Assembly (NCBI GenBank): GCA_016192835.1
Contig: JACPTJ010000185.1
Span: forward strand, 1-34,727
Reading direction: 5' to 3'
From: Betaproteobacteria bacterium
GTDB lineage: Bacteria > Pseudomonadota > Gammaproteobacteria > Burkholderiales > SG8-41
DNA length: 34,727 nt
In this document: positions 1 to 8,711 of the stretch, in pieces
Layout of the letters: the number at the start of each line of letters is the position of its first letter
How positions within the stretch are numbered: the first letter of the stretch is position 1
Translations under genes and position numbers: made by a program
Notes under the pieces: model-generated
What the model saw: the letters and a program-made list of their open reading frames with translations, nothing else
Told to the model about the DNA's origin: nothing
The model's database searches: none

Positions 1-1
1 A

Positions 2-137
2 ATCGAGCGGGGTCGGTTTCCGCTGGTCATTTCTGAGCGCAAGGAGCACCTGGCGCTACTGAGTCGGGTATTCGACGAGCACCTCCGCGATCTTGGGGCC
101 AAGGGGTTTGTGCTGATCGGCGGGATGGGGAAGAAGG
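2..137 (+). pseudogene. 3'-truncated fragment of a DEAD/DEAH-type SF2 helicase, cut at the IS insertion
   Basis: Frame 2 reads IERGRFPLVISERKEHLALLSRVFDEHLRDLGAKGFVLIGGMGKK, resembling the RxPLVLTER.EHL...GGMGKK segment of DEAD/DEAH helicases; the reading frame then enters the IS left end. Confidence 0.5.
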
Positions 138-1722
138 CTAGCAGCCTGTCGGACTTAGCTGCTCGAAATAATCAGAGTAAGCGGAACGATACGATGATGA
201 TGTTGTCATTAGTGTGTCCCGTTTGATGATGCCGAGATTATAGCCATGGTAAATTTTCGTCCGATAGATCGCGCCACGCCGTTTCTGCTGCCGCCCTCGG
301 TGGAAGATTGGCTGCCCAAGGATCACCTGGCGCGCTTCGTGGTCGATATCGTCGATCAGCTCGATCTCTCGGCGCTGAGCCGGCAGTACCGTGGCACGGG
401 CTCGGCTGCTTATCACCCGGCGGTGATGCTGGGCTTGCTCGTCTACGGTTACGCCACCGGCGTTTATTCGAGCCGGCGCATCGAGACGGCGACACGTGAC
501 TCGATTGCCTTTCGTTATATCGCCGCAAACGAACAACCCGACCACGACTCGCTGTGCACTTTCCGCAAGCGTTTTCTCAAAGAGATCGAGGCACTGTTTG
601 TGCAGGTGCTGGTCATTGCCCGGCAGATGAAGTTGCTCAAACTGGGCACGATCGCGCTCGACGGCACCAAGGTTCACGCCAACGCCTCGCGCCACAGCGC
701 GCTGTCCTACGGGCACGCGCAGAAGATCGAGGCGCAATTGGAAGCGGAAGTCAAAGAGATGCTCGCACGCGCCGAGGCGGCCGATCAGGAGCCGTTGCCC
801 AAGGGCATGAGCATCCCGAAGGAACTGGCGCGCCGCGAAGAACGCCTGGCGGCGATTCGGCAAGCCAAGGCGCAGATCGAGGCGCGCGCCGCCGAGCGCG
901 ATGCGCAGGAGAAAGCTGACTTTGATGCGAAGATGAAAGCGCGCGAGGAGAAGACCGCTCGCACGGGAAAGAAGCCGGGTGGCAAGCCGCCGGTGCCGCC
1001 GAAATCGGGTGTGCGTCCAACCGACCAGGTCAATCTCACCGATGAAGACTCGCGCATCATGCCTGCCACAGGCAGGGGATACGAACAGAGCTACAACGCG
1101 CAGGCCGCGGTTGATACCGAGAGCATGCTGGTGGTGGCGACCAACATCGCGCAGGTGGCCACCGACAAGCAGCAGGTCGAGCCTATGCTCGAAGCGCTTG
1201 CCGATTTGCCAGACGAGCTGGGGCGCGTGAAGCGTATGTTGGGTGACAACGGATTCTTCAGCGCGGCGAATGTTGAGAGTTGCGTGGTGGCGAAGATCGA
1301 ACCGCTGCTTGCGGCAGGGCGCGATAGCCATCACCCGCACTGGGAAGACCGATTCACCGAGCCGCCGCCTCTGAACGAGCCTGCCAGTGCGGTGGACCGA
1401 ATGAAGCATCGGCTCAAGACGCGCAAGGGGCGCAAACTCTACGGCTTGCGCAAGCAGACGGTGGAGCCGGTATTCGGCATCATCAAGTCGGTGATGCGCT
1501 TCCGGCAGTTCCTGTTGCGGGGCTTGGCGGCCGTGCAAGGCGAGTGGACGCTGGTCACGATGGCATGGAATATCAAGAGAATGGCGGTATTGGCAGGATA
1601 AACGGGCACCCAGCGGTGCGTTCACGATCCGCCCAGACCGTTTTACGCTCAATTCACCGTTCCACTCGATTACCATGATCAACATCACTCAAATCATCAA
1701 CTCAAGTCCGACAGGCTGCTAG
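138..1722 (+). mobile_element. Complete IS1182-type insertion sequence
   Basis: Perfect 19-bp terminal inverted repeats CTAGCAGCCTGTCGGACTT (138-156) and AAGTCCGACAGGCTGCTAG (1704-1722) flank a full-length transposase ORF; CTAG at both outer ends. Confidence 0.9.
246..1601 (+). CDS. IS1182-family DDE transposase
   Basis: 451 aa; FRPIDRATPFLLPPSVEDWLPKDHLARFVVDIVDQLDLS..., YHPAVMLGLLVYGYATGVYSSRRIE, DGTKVHANAS, and C-terminal VEPVFGIIKSVMRFRQFLLRG are typical of the family. Confidence 0.93.
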   Translation: MVNFRPIDRATPFLLPPSVEDWLPKDHLARFVVDIVDQLDLSALSRQYRGTGSAAYHPAVMLGLLVYGYATGVYSSRRIETATRDSIAFRYIAANEQPDHDSLCTFRKRFLKEIEALFVQVLVIARQMKLLKLGTIALDGTKVHANASRHSALSYGHAQKIEAQLEAEVKEMLARAEAADQEPLPKGMSIPKELARREERLAAIRQAKAQIEARAAERDAQEKADFDAKMKAREEKTARTGKKPGGKPPVPPKSGVRPTDQVNLTDEDSRIMPATGRGYEQSYNAQAAVDTESMLVVATNIAQVATDKQQVEPMLEALADLPDELGRVKRMLGDNGFFSAANVESCVVAKIEPLLAAGRDSHHPHWEDRFTEPPPLNEPASAVDRMKHRLKTRKGRKLYGLRKQTVEPVFGIIKSVMRFRQFLLRGLAAVQGEWTLVTMAWNIKRMAVLAG

Positions 1723-2138
1723 TTGTGCATAATGGACAGGCCGCGCGCCATTCACGCAATCAGCGTCGTGGTTTTTGATTCCGCGCACGTGCTTTACGTT
1801 AATCCCCGCGAAGATTCTACGCTTCCTGGCGGAGAAGCGGCGCCGCGCGCGTATGTGTTTAGGTGGTAGTCAGGCTCGCCATATCTAAAACCCTGCAGGC
1901 CGCATGTACATTGCCTTCGCAGCCTTGCCGCTCTGGGGTTCCGCAATTCGATCACCGCCATTGCTGGGAAAGAATTCAAGACTCTAAACATTTGTAACCA
2001 ACTGTCTGTCAGGAGAACCTGACAATTGGTTGAGCGGCGAGCGGGCAAATAGCCGGCAGCCCTTGTCGCGTTTGACTTGACCCGTCCTGATCGCACATCC
2101 ATGCTTTGGGGCTCCACCAAATAAGAAAGCAAAATAAA

Positions 2139-2677
2139 ATGTCGCGCCGAAAGCAATCGCCCTTAGAAGATCTGATTGGGAGTTTGAGCTGCTGGTCGGC
2201 GAGTTTTTCAGGCAGCGCGGTTTCAAGGTTGAAGAAACTGGCGGTAGTGGCGCGGATGGTGGCGTCGACCTTGTCATCGCCCAGGGCAACGATCGGTATG
2301 TGGTCCAGTGCAAGCAATGGAAAGCACGACAGGTCGGCGTTTCGACTGTGCGCGAACTCTACGGTGTGATGACGGCGCAAGGGGCCGTCGGTGGTTTCGT
2401 GGTGACATCGGGCGCTTTCACTGAGGATGCCCGGCGGTTTGCCGAGGGACGCGAGATCGAACTCGTGGCCCGCGACCAACTTCTCGCCATGGTCCGGGAG
2501 CAACATTCCCAACCGCCACCGGTAAAGGCTGCAAAGCCTGCCGCCGCAACTGCGCCATCGTGTCCGCAATGCAATTCACCGATGGTTTTGAGAACTGCGC
2601 GCAAGGGTGCGCAGGCTGGCAGTTCGTTCTGGGGGTGCCCGAAGTATCCTGCTTGTCGTGGTACGCGGCCTGTCTAA
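2139..2677 (+). pseudogene. Decayed Mrr_cat-type restriction endonuclease with C-terminal topoisomerase-type C4 zinc finger
   Basis: Frame at 2177: WEFELLVGEFFRQRGFKVEETGGSGADGGVDLVIAQGNDRYVVQCKQWKARQVGVSTVRELYGVMTAQGAVGGFVVTSGAFTEDA, then CPQCNSPMVLRTARKG...FWGCPKYPACRGTRPV. A plausible native start, MSRRKQSPLEDLI, lies in another frame at 2139, immediately 5'. Confidence 0.75.
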
Positions 2678-2763
2678 ACAATCATTTCGTGAGGCCGGAA
2701 ATCCCGCAGGCCGTGTGGATATTGGTCTGCAGATGCGATGCCGGAAGGCGCGCTGAAGCCGCG

Positions 2764-2948
2764 CCCTACGAAAGGCGGATGCGAGGTGAACGATTGCAGG
2801 CGGGGCGCCTGCGTTCAATATCACATCGCCCCCCATCCCCGCCTTCCCCCGCGAGGGGGGAAGGGGGCGGCGGTGTAGGGTGCGCTTGCGCACCGATTGC
2901 CGGATGGTGCGCAAGCGCACCCTACGTTTCAGGGGAACGATTGCAGGC
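2764..2948. repeat. Nested intergenic repeat cluster
   Basis: CCCTACG...GAACGATTGCAGGC occurs twice (GAACGATTGCAGGC at 2788-2801 and 2935-2948), enclosing a C/G-rich hairpin (about 2841-2870) and the 2875-2925 palindrome. Confidence 0.6.
2875..2925. repeat. Palindromic REP-like element, copy 1
   Basis: GTAGGGTGCGCTTGCGCACC-GATTGCCGGAT-GGTGCGCAAGCGCACCCTAC: perfect 20-bp inverted repeat with 11-nt loop; further copies at 7121 and 17380. Confidence 0.9.
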
Positions 2949-3203
2949 ATGGCGCCGGGACCGCATTTTCTGGCATGATACGGCTGTCAATCGGGTCATC
3001 GTAACGTCCGCGGGATCGATAACGCGCAGCGCGGGCGGCCAATGCAACGGCGGCGAGCGGGCGGCGACCGGGAAGTAACGCGGCGCCGATGCCGGCCGGA
3101 CTGTCTGGAACGCGTTGTTGACCTAGATCAAACTCTTTTGTGCCAAATTGACCTAATTTCGCTTTCGAACTTTCATTCCATGCATCGATAGGAGAGCTTA
3201 GCA

Positions 3204-4178
3204 ATGCTGAAACTGCAGGGCGTCATCGACATCCACACGCACCCCTTCACGGAAGAGACCATCAAGGGGCAGGGGCTTTCGTACACGGAAGCCCACGATT
3301 ACTTCGCGAAAAGCCCCAAGTCTCCGCACCATGAGAGCTGGTACATCCGGCGCGAGACCAAGTCCATCGATGTCACTGCGGAGGAACTGAAGGAGGACGG
3401 GATCGTCGATCTGGCGGTCGTCGTCAACATGAACGCCTGCAATACCTGGGCGTCCTGCCTGCCCAACGAGTACATCAGCAAGTACTGCAAGCAGCACGAG
3501 GGTTTCTATCTCGGTTATGCCGGCATCGACCCGAACATGGACAAGAAGGGCGCGCTGCGGGAACTCGACCGCTGCGTCAAGGATTACGGGATCGTGGGCC
3601 TCAAGTTTCATCCGGCCTATCAGAATTTTTTCCCCAACGACCACGAGCGCGCCTATCCGCTCTACGAGAAGTGCGTGGAGTACGGCCTGCCCATCCTGTT
3701 TCACACCGGCACCACGCGCATGACCCGTTGCACCATCCGCACCTGCCGCCCCGAGTTTCTCGACGAAGTGGCCACGGATTTCCCGGACCTGCGCATCATC
3801 ATGAGTCACTACGGCTGGCCCTGGACCGAGGAGGCGCTCGCCGTCATCACGCGCCACGAGCACGTCTACCTCGACCTTTCCGGCTGGATGCCAACTTACA
3901 TCTTCGCTCACCAGCCGTGCGTCTTTCATTACATGAATTCTGTCGTGCCTGAGAAGTTTGTCTACGGTTCCGATTTTCCGGCGCTCACGCCGAAGGACTG
4001 GATCGAGGATTTCTCGCAGTTCTTCGAGAACGGCCTCGAGTGGGGCGGCAAGAAACGCAACTTCCGGCACGAAAATCTGGCGAAGTTTTTCAGGCTGAAC
4101 GCGATCAAGGCGATGAACCTCGAGAAGCTCAGGCCCGAGCTCGTGAACCGCACCCAGTTCAAGGTGACGCAGGCGTGA
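3204..4178 (+). CDS. Amidohydrolase (amidohydrolase-2/ACMSD-like metal-dependent hydrolase)
   Basis: N-terminal GVIDIHTHPF, VGLKFHPAYQNFFPND, ILFHTGTT, IIMSHYGWPW and YGSDFPALTP motifs. Confidence 0.85.
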   Translation: MLKLQGVIDIHTHPFTEETIKGQGLSYTEAHDYFAKSPKSPHHESWYIRRETKSIDVTAEELKEDGIVDLAVVVNMNACNTWASCLPNEYISKYCKQHEGFYLGYAGIDPNMDKKGALRELDRCVKDYGIVGLKFHPAYQNFFPNDHERAYPLYEKCVEYGLPILFHTGTTRMTRCTIRTCRPEFLDEVATDFPDLRIIMSHYGWPWTEEALAVITRHEHVYLDLSGWMPTYIFAHQPCVFHYMNSVVPEKFVYGSDFPALTPKDWIEDFSQFFENGLEWGGKKRNFRHENLAKFFRLNAIKAMNLEKLRPELVNRTQFKVTQA

Positions 4179-5095
4179 CGACTGGCACGAAACCCGTCCT
4201 CTCGATGCGGGAAGCCGTCGCGCGTTACGTGCCCGACGGCCAGGAACTGCTGATCGGCGGGTTCGCATTTAGCGACCCCACTGCGCTTGCGCACGAGCTG
4301 ATCCGGCAGCAACGCAAGCGGCTTTTCATCATGAAAACCTCCGGCGGCGTGCTGGTGGACCAGCTGGTCGGCGCGGGGTGCGTCGAGCGGCTGCTTTCCT
4401 GCCACGTCTGGAATTCGGTGGGACCGGTGGCGGCCCACTGTTTTCGCCGCGCGCTGGAGCAGCACAAGCCTCACCCCATACAGATCGAGGAGTTGAGCTA
4501 CGGCGCTTTCACCATGTCGCTGCTGGCCGGAGCGTGTGATTTGCCGTTCATGCCCGCCACGCCGGTGCAGGGCGCGGGCCACTTCACGCAGCGCACTTTC
4601 ATGCCGGAAAAATTCGGCGTCGTCGAAAACCCGTTCGGCGGCGGGCCGGTGTGCGTGGTGCCGCCGCTCAAGCCCGCGCTGGGCTTCTTCCACGTCCACC
4701 GCGTGGATCAGTACGGCAACGCGCAGCTGTTCGGTCCGCTCGGCGAATTCCGCTACGCGATGGCCGCGTGCAAGAAACTGATCGTCATCGCCGAGGAGCT
4801 GGTGGATACCGAGGTGATACGCGAGCGCCCCGAAGCGACCATCGCCCCGGGGTTTATGGTGGACGCGGTGGTGATCGAGCCGTGGGCCGCGCATCCGACG
4901 GATGCTTACGGGTACTACTACCGGGATCTTCCGCATCACGCGCTCTACGGCGAAATGACCCGCACCGAGGAAGGATTCCAGCGCTACGTCGATGAGTGGA
5001 TCGTTGCGACCGGCAATCACGCCGGCTTCGTGGCGAAGCTGGGCGAGGAGCGGGTCGCCGAACTCCTGGTGCGAAAGGACAGGTGGTGGAAGTGA
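4175..5095 (+). CDS. CoA-transferase family I, alpha subunit (glutaconate CoA-transferase A-like)
   Basis: VTTGTKPVLSMREAVARYVPDGQELLIGGFAFSDPTALAHELIRQ...; GTG start overlaps the upstream stop (GTGA). Confidence 0.8.
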   Translation: MTTGTKPVLSMREAVARYVPDGQELLIGGFAFSDPTALAHELIRQQRKRLFIMKTSGGVLVDQLVGAGCVERLLSCHVWNSVGPVAAHCFRRALEQHKPHPIQIEELSYGAFTMSLLAGACDLPFMPATPVQGAGHFTQRTFMPEKFGVVENPFGGGPVCVVPPLKPALGFFHVHRVDQYGNAQLFGPLGEFRYAMAACKKLIVIAEELVDTEVIRERPEATIAPGFMVDAVVIEPWAAHPTDAYGYYYRDLPHHALYGEMTRTEEGFQRYVDEWIVATGNHAGFVAKLGEERVAELLVRKDRWWK

Positions 5096-5874
5096 GTGCC
5101 ACGCGTTTCGAACAAATGTTTTTGACCGGTGCGCGCTGCATCAAGGATGGCGCGGTGCTTTTCGTCGGGTTTCACTGGCCGATGCTGATCGCGCGCATCG
5201 CCCGCCGCCTGCACGCGCCAAACATCGTCATCGTTTACGAGAACGGCATCGTCGAGGACCGCCTGACGCCGATCCTGCCGACTTCGCCGTGCGATCTGGC
5301 CTCGGCCGAGCAGGCGACCACCTGCGCCGGAAGCCTGGAGACGCTCTTCATGTGGCTTTCCGCGGGACGCGTCGAAATGACGCTGGTGGAAGCTGCGATC
5401 GTCGACCGCTACGGCAACATCAACACCACGGCGGTCGGTCCCTACCTGCAACCCAAAGTCCGCCTGCCGGGCTCGGGCGGCGGGACCGAACTCTCGAGCC
5501 TGGGACGGGACCTGCTGCTGGTCAGTGCGAGTGCCAACAAGCGCAGTTATCCGGCCAGCGTCGATTACATCACCAGCCCGGGCTACCTGGGCGGAGGCGG
5601 AGAGCGGGAACGGCTGGGTTACAAACCGGGAACCGGTCCCAAGGCTCTCGTGAACCCGCTCGGCATTTTCAGGTTCGACGGGAACGGCGAGATGTATGCC
5701 GCCGAGCTTCACGCAGGCGTCAGCCCGGACGAGGTGCGCGCGACGTTCGGTTGGCCGATAAAAGTCCAACCGGGCTGCAAGGTACTGCCCGAGCCGACGG
5801 CGCATGAGCTGACCATCATCCGCGAGGAACTGGCCCACGCCAAGAAGCGCTACTACTTGATGCCCGAGGGCTAA
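5092..5874 (+). CDS. CoA-transferase family I, beta subunit (glutaconate CoA-transferase B-like)
   Basis: VSATRFEQMFLTGARCIKDGAVLFVGFHWPMLIARIARRLHAPNIVIVYENGIVE...; GTGA overlap with the alpha subunit. Confidence 0.8.
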   Translation: MSATRFEQMFLTGARCIKDGAVLFVGFHWPMLIARIARRLHAPNIVIVYENGIVEDRLTPILPTSPCDLASAEQATTCAGSLETLFMWLSAGRVEMTLVEAAIVDRYGNINTTAVGPYLQPKVRLPGSGGGTELSSLGRDLLLVSASANKRSYPASVDYITSPGYLGGGGERERLGYKPGTGPKALVNPLGIFRFDGNGEMYAAELHAGVSPDEVRATFGWPIKVQPGCKVLPEPTAHELTIIREELAHAKKRYYLMPEG

Positions 5875-5878
5875 AGCG

Positions 5879-7087
5879 GTGAGCCGAGCCCTTGACGGAA
5901 TCCGCGTGCTCGATTTTTCCCGCGTGCTCGCGGGCCCATACTGCACGATGGTGCTGGGAGATCTCGGCGCCGATGTCGTCAAGGTCGAGCGTGACGGTGT
6001 CGGCGACGATCTCCGGCAATGGGGTCCTCCGTTCATGCCGGACGGAGAAAGCACCTACTTTCTTTCGGTCAACCGCAACAAGCGCAGCATCGTCCTCGAC
6101 CTGAAGTCCGAATCCGGGCGTGATCTCGCTCTCAAGCTGGTGCGGGAAAGCGACGTCTTGCTGGAAAACTTCCGGCCGGGAGTGATGGAGCAGCTGGGCC
6201 TCGGTTACGAGCAGCTCGAGCAGATCAACCCGCGGCTCGTCTACTGTTCCATTACGGGGTACGGTACTACGGGCCCGCTCGCGGACCGGCCGGGATACGA
6301 CGTCATCGCGCAGGGAATGGGCGGCCTGATGAGCGTCACCGGTGAACCGGAGGGCACGCCGACGCGGGTCGGCGTCGCCATCATCGATGTGGCGACCGGT
6401 CTGTATTCAGCGATTGCGATTCTCGGCGCGCTCCAGTCCCGCAATCGCACCGGGCAGGGGCAGCGGGTCGATCTTTCGCTGCTGGAAACGTGTCTCGCCG
6501 TGATGCCGAACCTGACCGCCGGCTACCTGATGGCCGGAGCAAAGCCCGACCGGCTGGGCAACGGCCATCCCAACGCCGTTCCCTACAAGGTATTTCCAAC
6601 CCGGGACGGAAATGTTACTTTGGCCGTGGGGAACGATGTACAGTGGCAGCGGCTCTGCAAGGCCGTAGGTTACCCCGAACTGGCCACCGATTCCCGCTAT
6701 GCGGAAAACCACGCGCGTATCGCGCGCCGCGCAGAGGTGGAAGAACTGGTGAGCGGCTGGTTCCGGCAGAAAGGCACCGACGAGTGGGTGGAGCTGTTGT
6801 CGCAGGTGGAGGTGCCCTGCGGGCCGATCTACACGGTCGACCGCGTCCTGGCCGACCCGCAAATCAAAGCGCTGGGGAGCGTCAAGACCGCCACCCATCC
6901 CACCAGCGGCCCGCTGCGCATGGTCGGTTCACCATTTCATCTGTCGGCGGACGATACCGGGCCTCATCTTCCGCCCCCGCTGCTCGGCGAGCACACCATC
7001 GCCGTGTTGAAGGAGGTGCTTTCAGTCAGCGACGCGGATTTGCAAGTGCTACAGCAAGCAGGTGCTTTTGGTAAGGGAGCGGCGTAA
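5879..7087 (+). CDS. CaiB/BaiF family CoA-transferase
   Basis: ALDGIRVLDFSRVLAGPYCTMVLGDLGADVVKVER...GDDLRQWGPPF...YFLSVNRNKRSIVLDLKSESGRDLALKLV...VLLENFRPGVMEQLGLGYE. Confidence 0.95.
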   Translation: MSRALDGIRVLDFSRVLAGPYCTMVLGDLGADVVKVERDGVGDDLRQWGPPFMPDGESTYFLSVNRNKRSIVLDLKSESGRDLALKLVRESDVLLENFRPGVMEQLGLGYEQLEQINPRLVYCSITGYGTTGPLADRPGYDVIAQGMGGLMSVTGEPEGTPTRVGVAIIDVATGLYSAIAILGALQSRNRTGQGQRVDLSLLETCLAVMPNLTAGYLMAGAKPDRLGNGHPNAVPYKVFPTRDGNVTLAVGNDVQWQRLCKAVGYPELATDSRYAENHARIARRAEVEELVSGWFRQKGTDEWVELLSQVEVPCGPIYTVDRVLADPQIKALGSVKTATHPTSGPLRMVGSPFHLSADDTGPHLPPPLLGEHTIAVLKEVLSVSDADLQVLQQAGAFGKGAA

Positions 7088-7120
7088 GTAACAAAGTGCA
7101 TTGGCAACGTTAATTTCGGT

Positions 7121-7171
7121 GTAGGGTGCGCTTGCGCACCGATTGCCGGATGGTGCGCAAGCGCACCCTAC
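7121..7171. repeat. Palindromic REP-like element, copy 2
   Basis: Same GTAGGGTGCGCTTGCGCACC/GGTGCGCAAGCGCACCCTAC palindrome as 2875-2925. Confidence 0.9.
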
Positions 7172-7184
7172 ACCAATTGCAATT

Positions 7185-7204
7185 CCCCGTGGCTTGCCAC
7201 GGGG
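7185..7204. promoter_or_regulatory. Second hairpin of the composite element, in the 5' leader of the TctC gene
   Basis: CCCCGTGGC-TT-GCCACGGGG, 9-bp stem; matches CCCCGCGGC-GT-GCCGCGGGG at 17444-17463 with a compensatory T:A to C:G change. Confidence 0.6.
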
Positions 7205-7224
7205 ATCAACACGAGGAGGCAACC

Positions 7225-8263
7225 ATGATTGCAAAACCGTTATTGACTGCTTCGCTGTTCGCATTGGCCGCGACGGCATTTGCGCAGGAACAATACCCGA
7301 GCCGGCCGATCACCATGATCATGCCGTGGCCGCCGGGCGGCTTCGTCGATCTCACGGGACGCCCGATTGCGGCAGCGATGGAAAAAATCCTCGGCCAGCC
7401 GGTGGTGGTTACAACCCGGTCAGGTGCGGGCGGCGCGGTCGGTCTCGCGGCGGCGGCCAACTCCAAGCCCGACGGCTATAACTTTGTCACCGCGGCGATC
7501 AGCATTTCGCTGATTCCGGCAGTCGATCAACTGTTCGACCGCAAGCCCGCGTACACCTTGAACCAGTTCTTCGCTGATTCCGGCAGTCGATCAACTGTTC
7601 GACCGCAAGCCCGCGTACACCTTGAATCAGTTCGCGCCAATCGCGCTGATCTGGACGGATCCCACGTATCTGGTGGTCCAAAGCGAAAGTCCGTGGAAAT
7701 CGGTCAAGGATCTGGTGGCGGACGTCAGTAAACACCAGGGTGAGAAGTCGTTTTCGTCGTCCGGGCTTTACGGCGCGATGCACGTGCCCACCGAAATGTT
7801 CCTGCAAACGGCAAAACTCAAGATGCGCCATTTGCCAACCACCGGCGGCGGGCCCGCGATTACAGCTTTGTTAGGCGGTCACGTCGACATGACCGTGGGC
7901 GGCCCGGCGGCGCTCACCTCCCATATCAAAGCGGGGAAACTGCGCGGGCTGGCGGGATGGGGCAATAAACGGCACGCCTTGCTGCCTGACGTTCCGACGT
8001 TCATGGAGCTGGGCTATAACATCGAGTACTACGTCTGGGTCGGGCTGTTCGCGCCCGCCGGCACGCCGGATGCGGCCATGAAAGTATTGCGCGCGGCGGT
8101 GCGCAAGGCGGTCGACGATTCCGATTTCAAGGCGGTCATGGCCAAGCTCAACACCCCGCTCAACTACCTCGATGCGCCGGAATTCCAGAAGTTCTGGGAC
8201 CGCGATGCGAAACAGCTGGCTGAAGTGGTAAAAGGCATCGGCCGCGTCGAAGCGAAAAAATAA
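7225..8263 (+). pseudogene. Bug/TctC-family tripartite tricarboxylate transporter substrate-binding protein, frameshifted
   Basis: N-terminal part (MIAKPLLTASLFALAATAFAQEQYPSRPITMIMPWPPGGFVD...) in frame 1 and C-terminal part (NQFAPIALIWTDPTYLVVQ...) in frame 2, separated by a 64-bp tandem duplication; removing one copy gives one continuous ORF of about 324 aa. Confidence 0.88.
7506..7633 (+). repeat. 64-bp direct tandem duplication inside the TctC gene
   Basis: 7506-7569 and 7570-7633 (ttcgctgattccggcagtcgatc...cagttc) are identical except aacc vs aatc. Confidence 0.95.
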
Positions 8264-8275
8264 CGCCGCGCTATT

Positions 8276-8316
8276 CCTCCTTCCCCCTTGACGGGGGAGG
8301 GCCAGGGTGGGGGTGA
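8276..8316 (+). repeat. C/G-rich dispersed hairpin repeat
   Basis: CCTCCTTCCCCCTTGACGGGGGAGGGCCAGGGTGGGGGTGAG; related inverted copy at 16302-16340. Confidence 0.7.
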
Positions 8317-8337
8317 GAACTAGCCTACAAAGGGAGA

Positions 8338-8668
8338 CCCCCCGGCTCTGCCGGGGTGGCAGTAGAAGTTTGACATTTTCGGAAACGGCTGGGGCACTGG
8401 CGGTAATCGCGAGCGGGCAATAGAGGAGGCGACGGCAAGGGAAACGCAGACCCCGAAGCAACCTTGGATCGGTAATGCGCGTACCAAGTGGAAATGTTTC
8501 GGAAATGATGAACGAAGCAATTATGTGCGAAGTTGAGGTTTGATGGGTTTGGGTGTTCGTTCATGATATGGGAGAGTGTGAGTTAGGCTCCGGGTTTTTG
8601 GGCCGCGTCAGCGGCCCCTTAGCCGCTTTGAGCGGCTCATCGTTTAAAGCCCCCGGCTTTGCCGGGGG
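8338..8668. repeat. Hairpin-bounded non-coding tract, possible MITE or IS remnant
   Basis: CCCCGGC-TCT-GCCGGGG (8340-8356) at left; GGGCCGC-GTCA-GCGGCCC (8600-8617), AGCCGCT-TTG-AGCGGCT (8621-8637) and CCCCCGGC-TTT-GCCGGGGG (8650-8668) at right; no convincing ORF between. Confidence 0.5.
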
Positions 8669-8711
8669 ATATTTACTTCTCGTGGCAATTTCCAGCTAGG
8701 GAAGACACAAA

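Noticed and set aside
138-1688. 516-aa minus-strand ORF across the IS
   Set aside because: Antisense shadow of the transposase; no recognisable domain and it spans both IS ends.
3962-5020. 352-aa minus-strand ORF across the amidohydrolase/CoA-transferase junction
   Set aside because: Antisense shadow; both plus-strand genes have clear family motifs.
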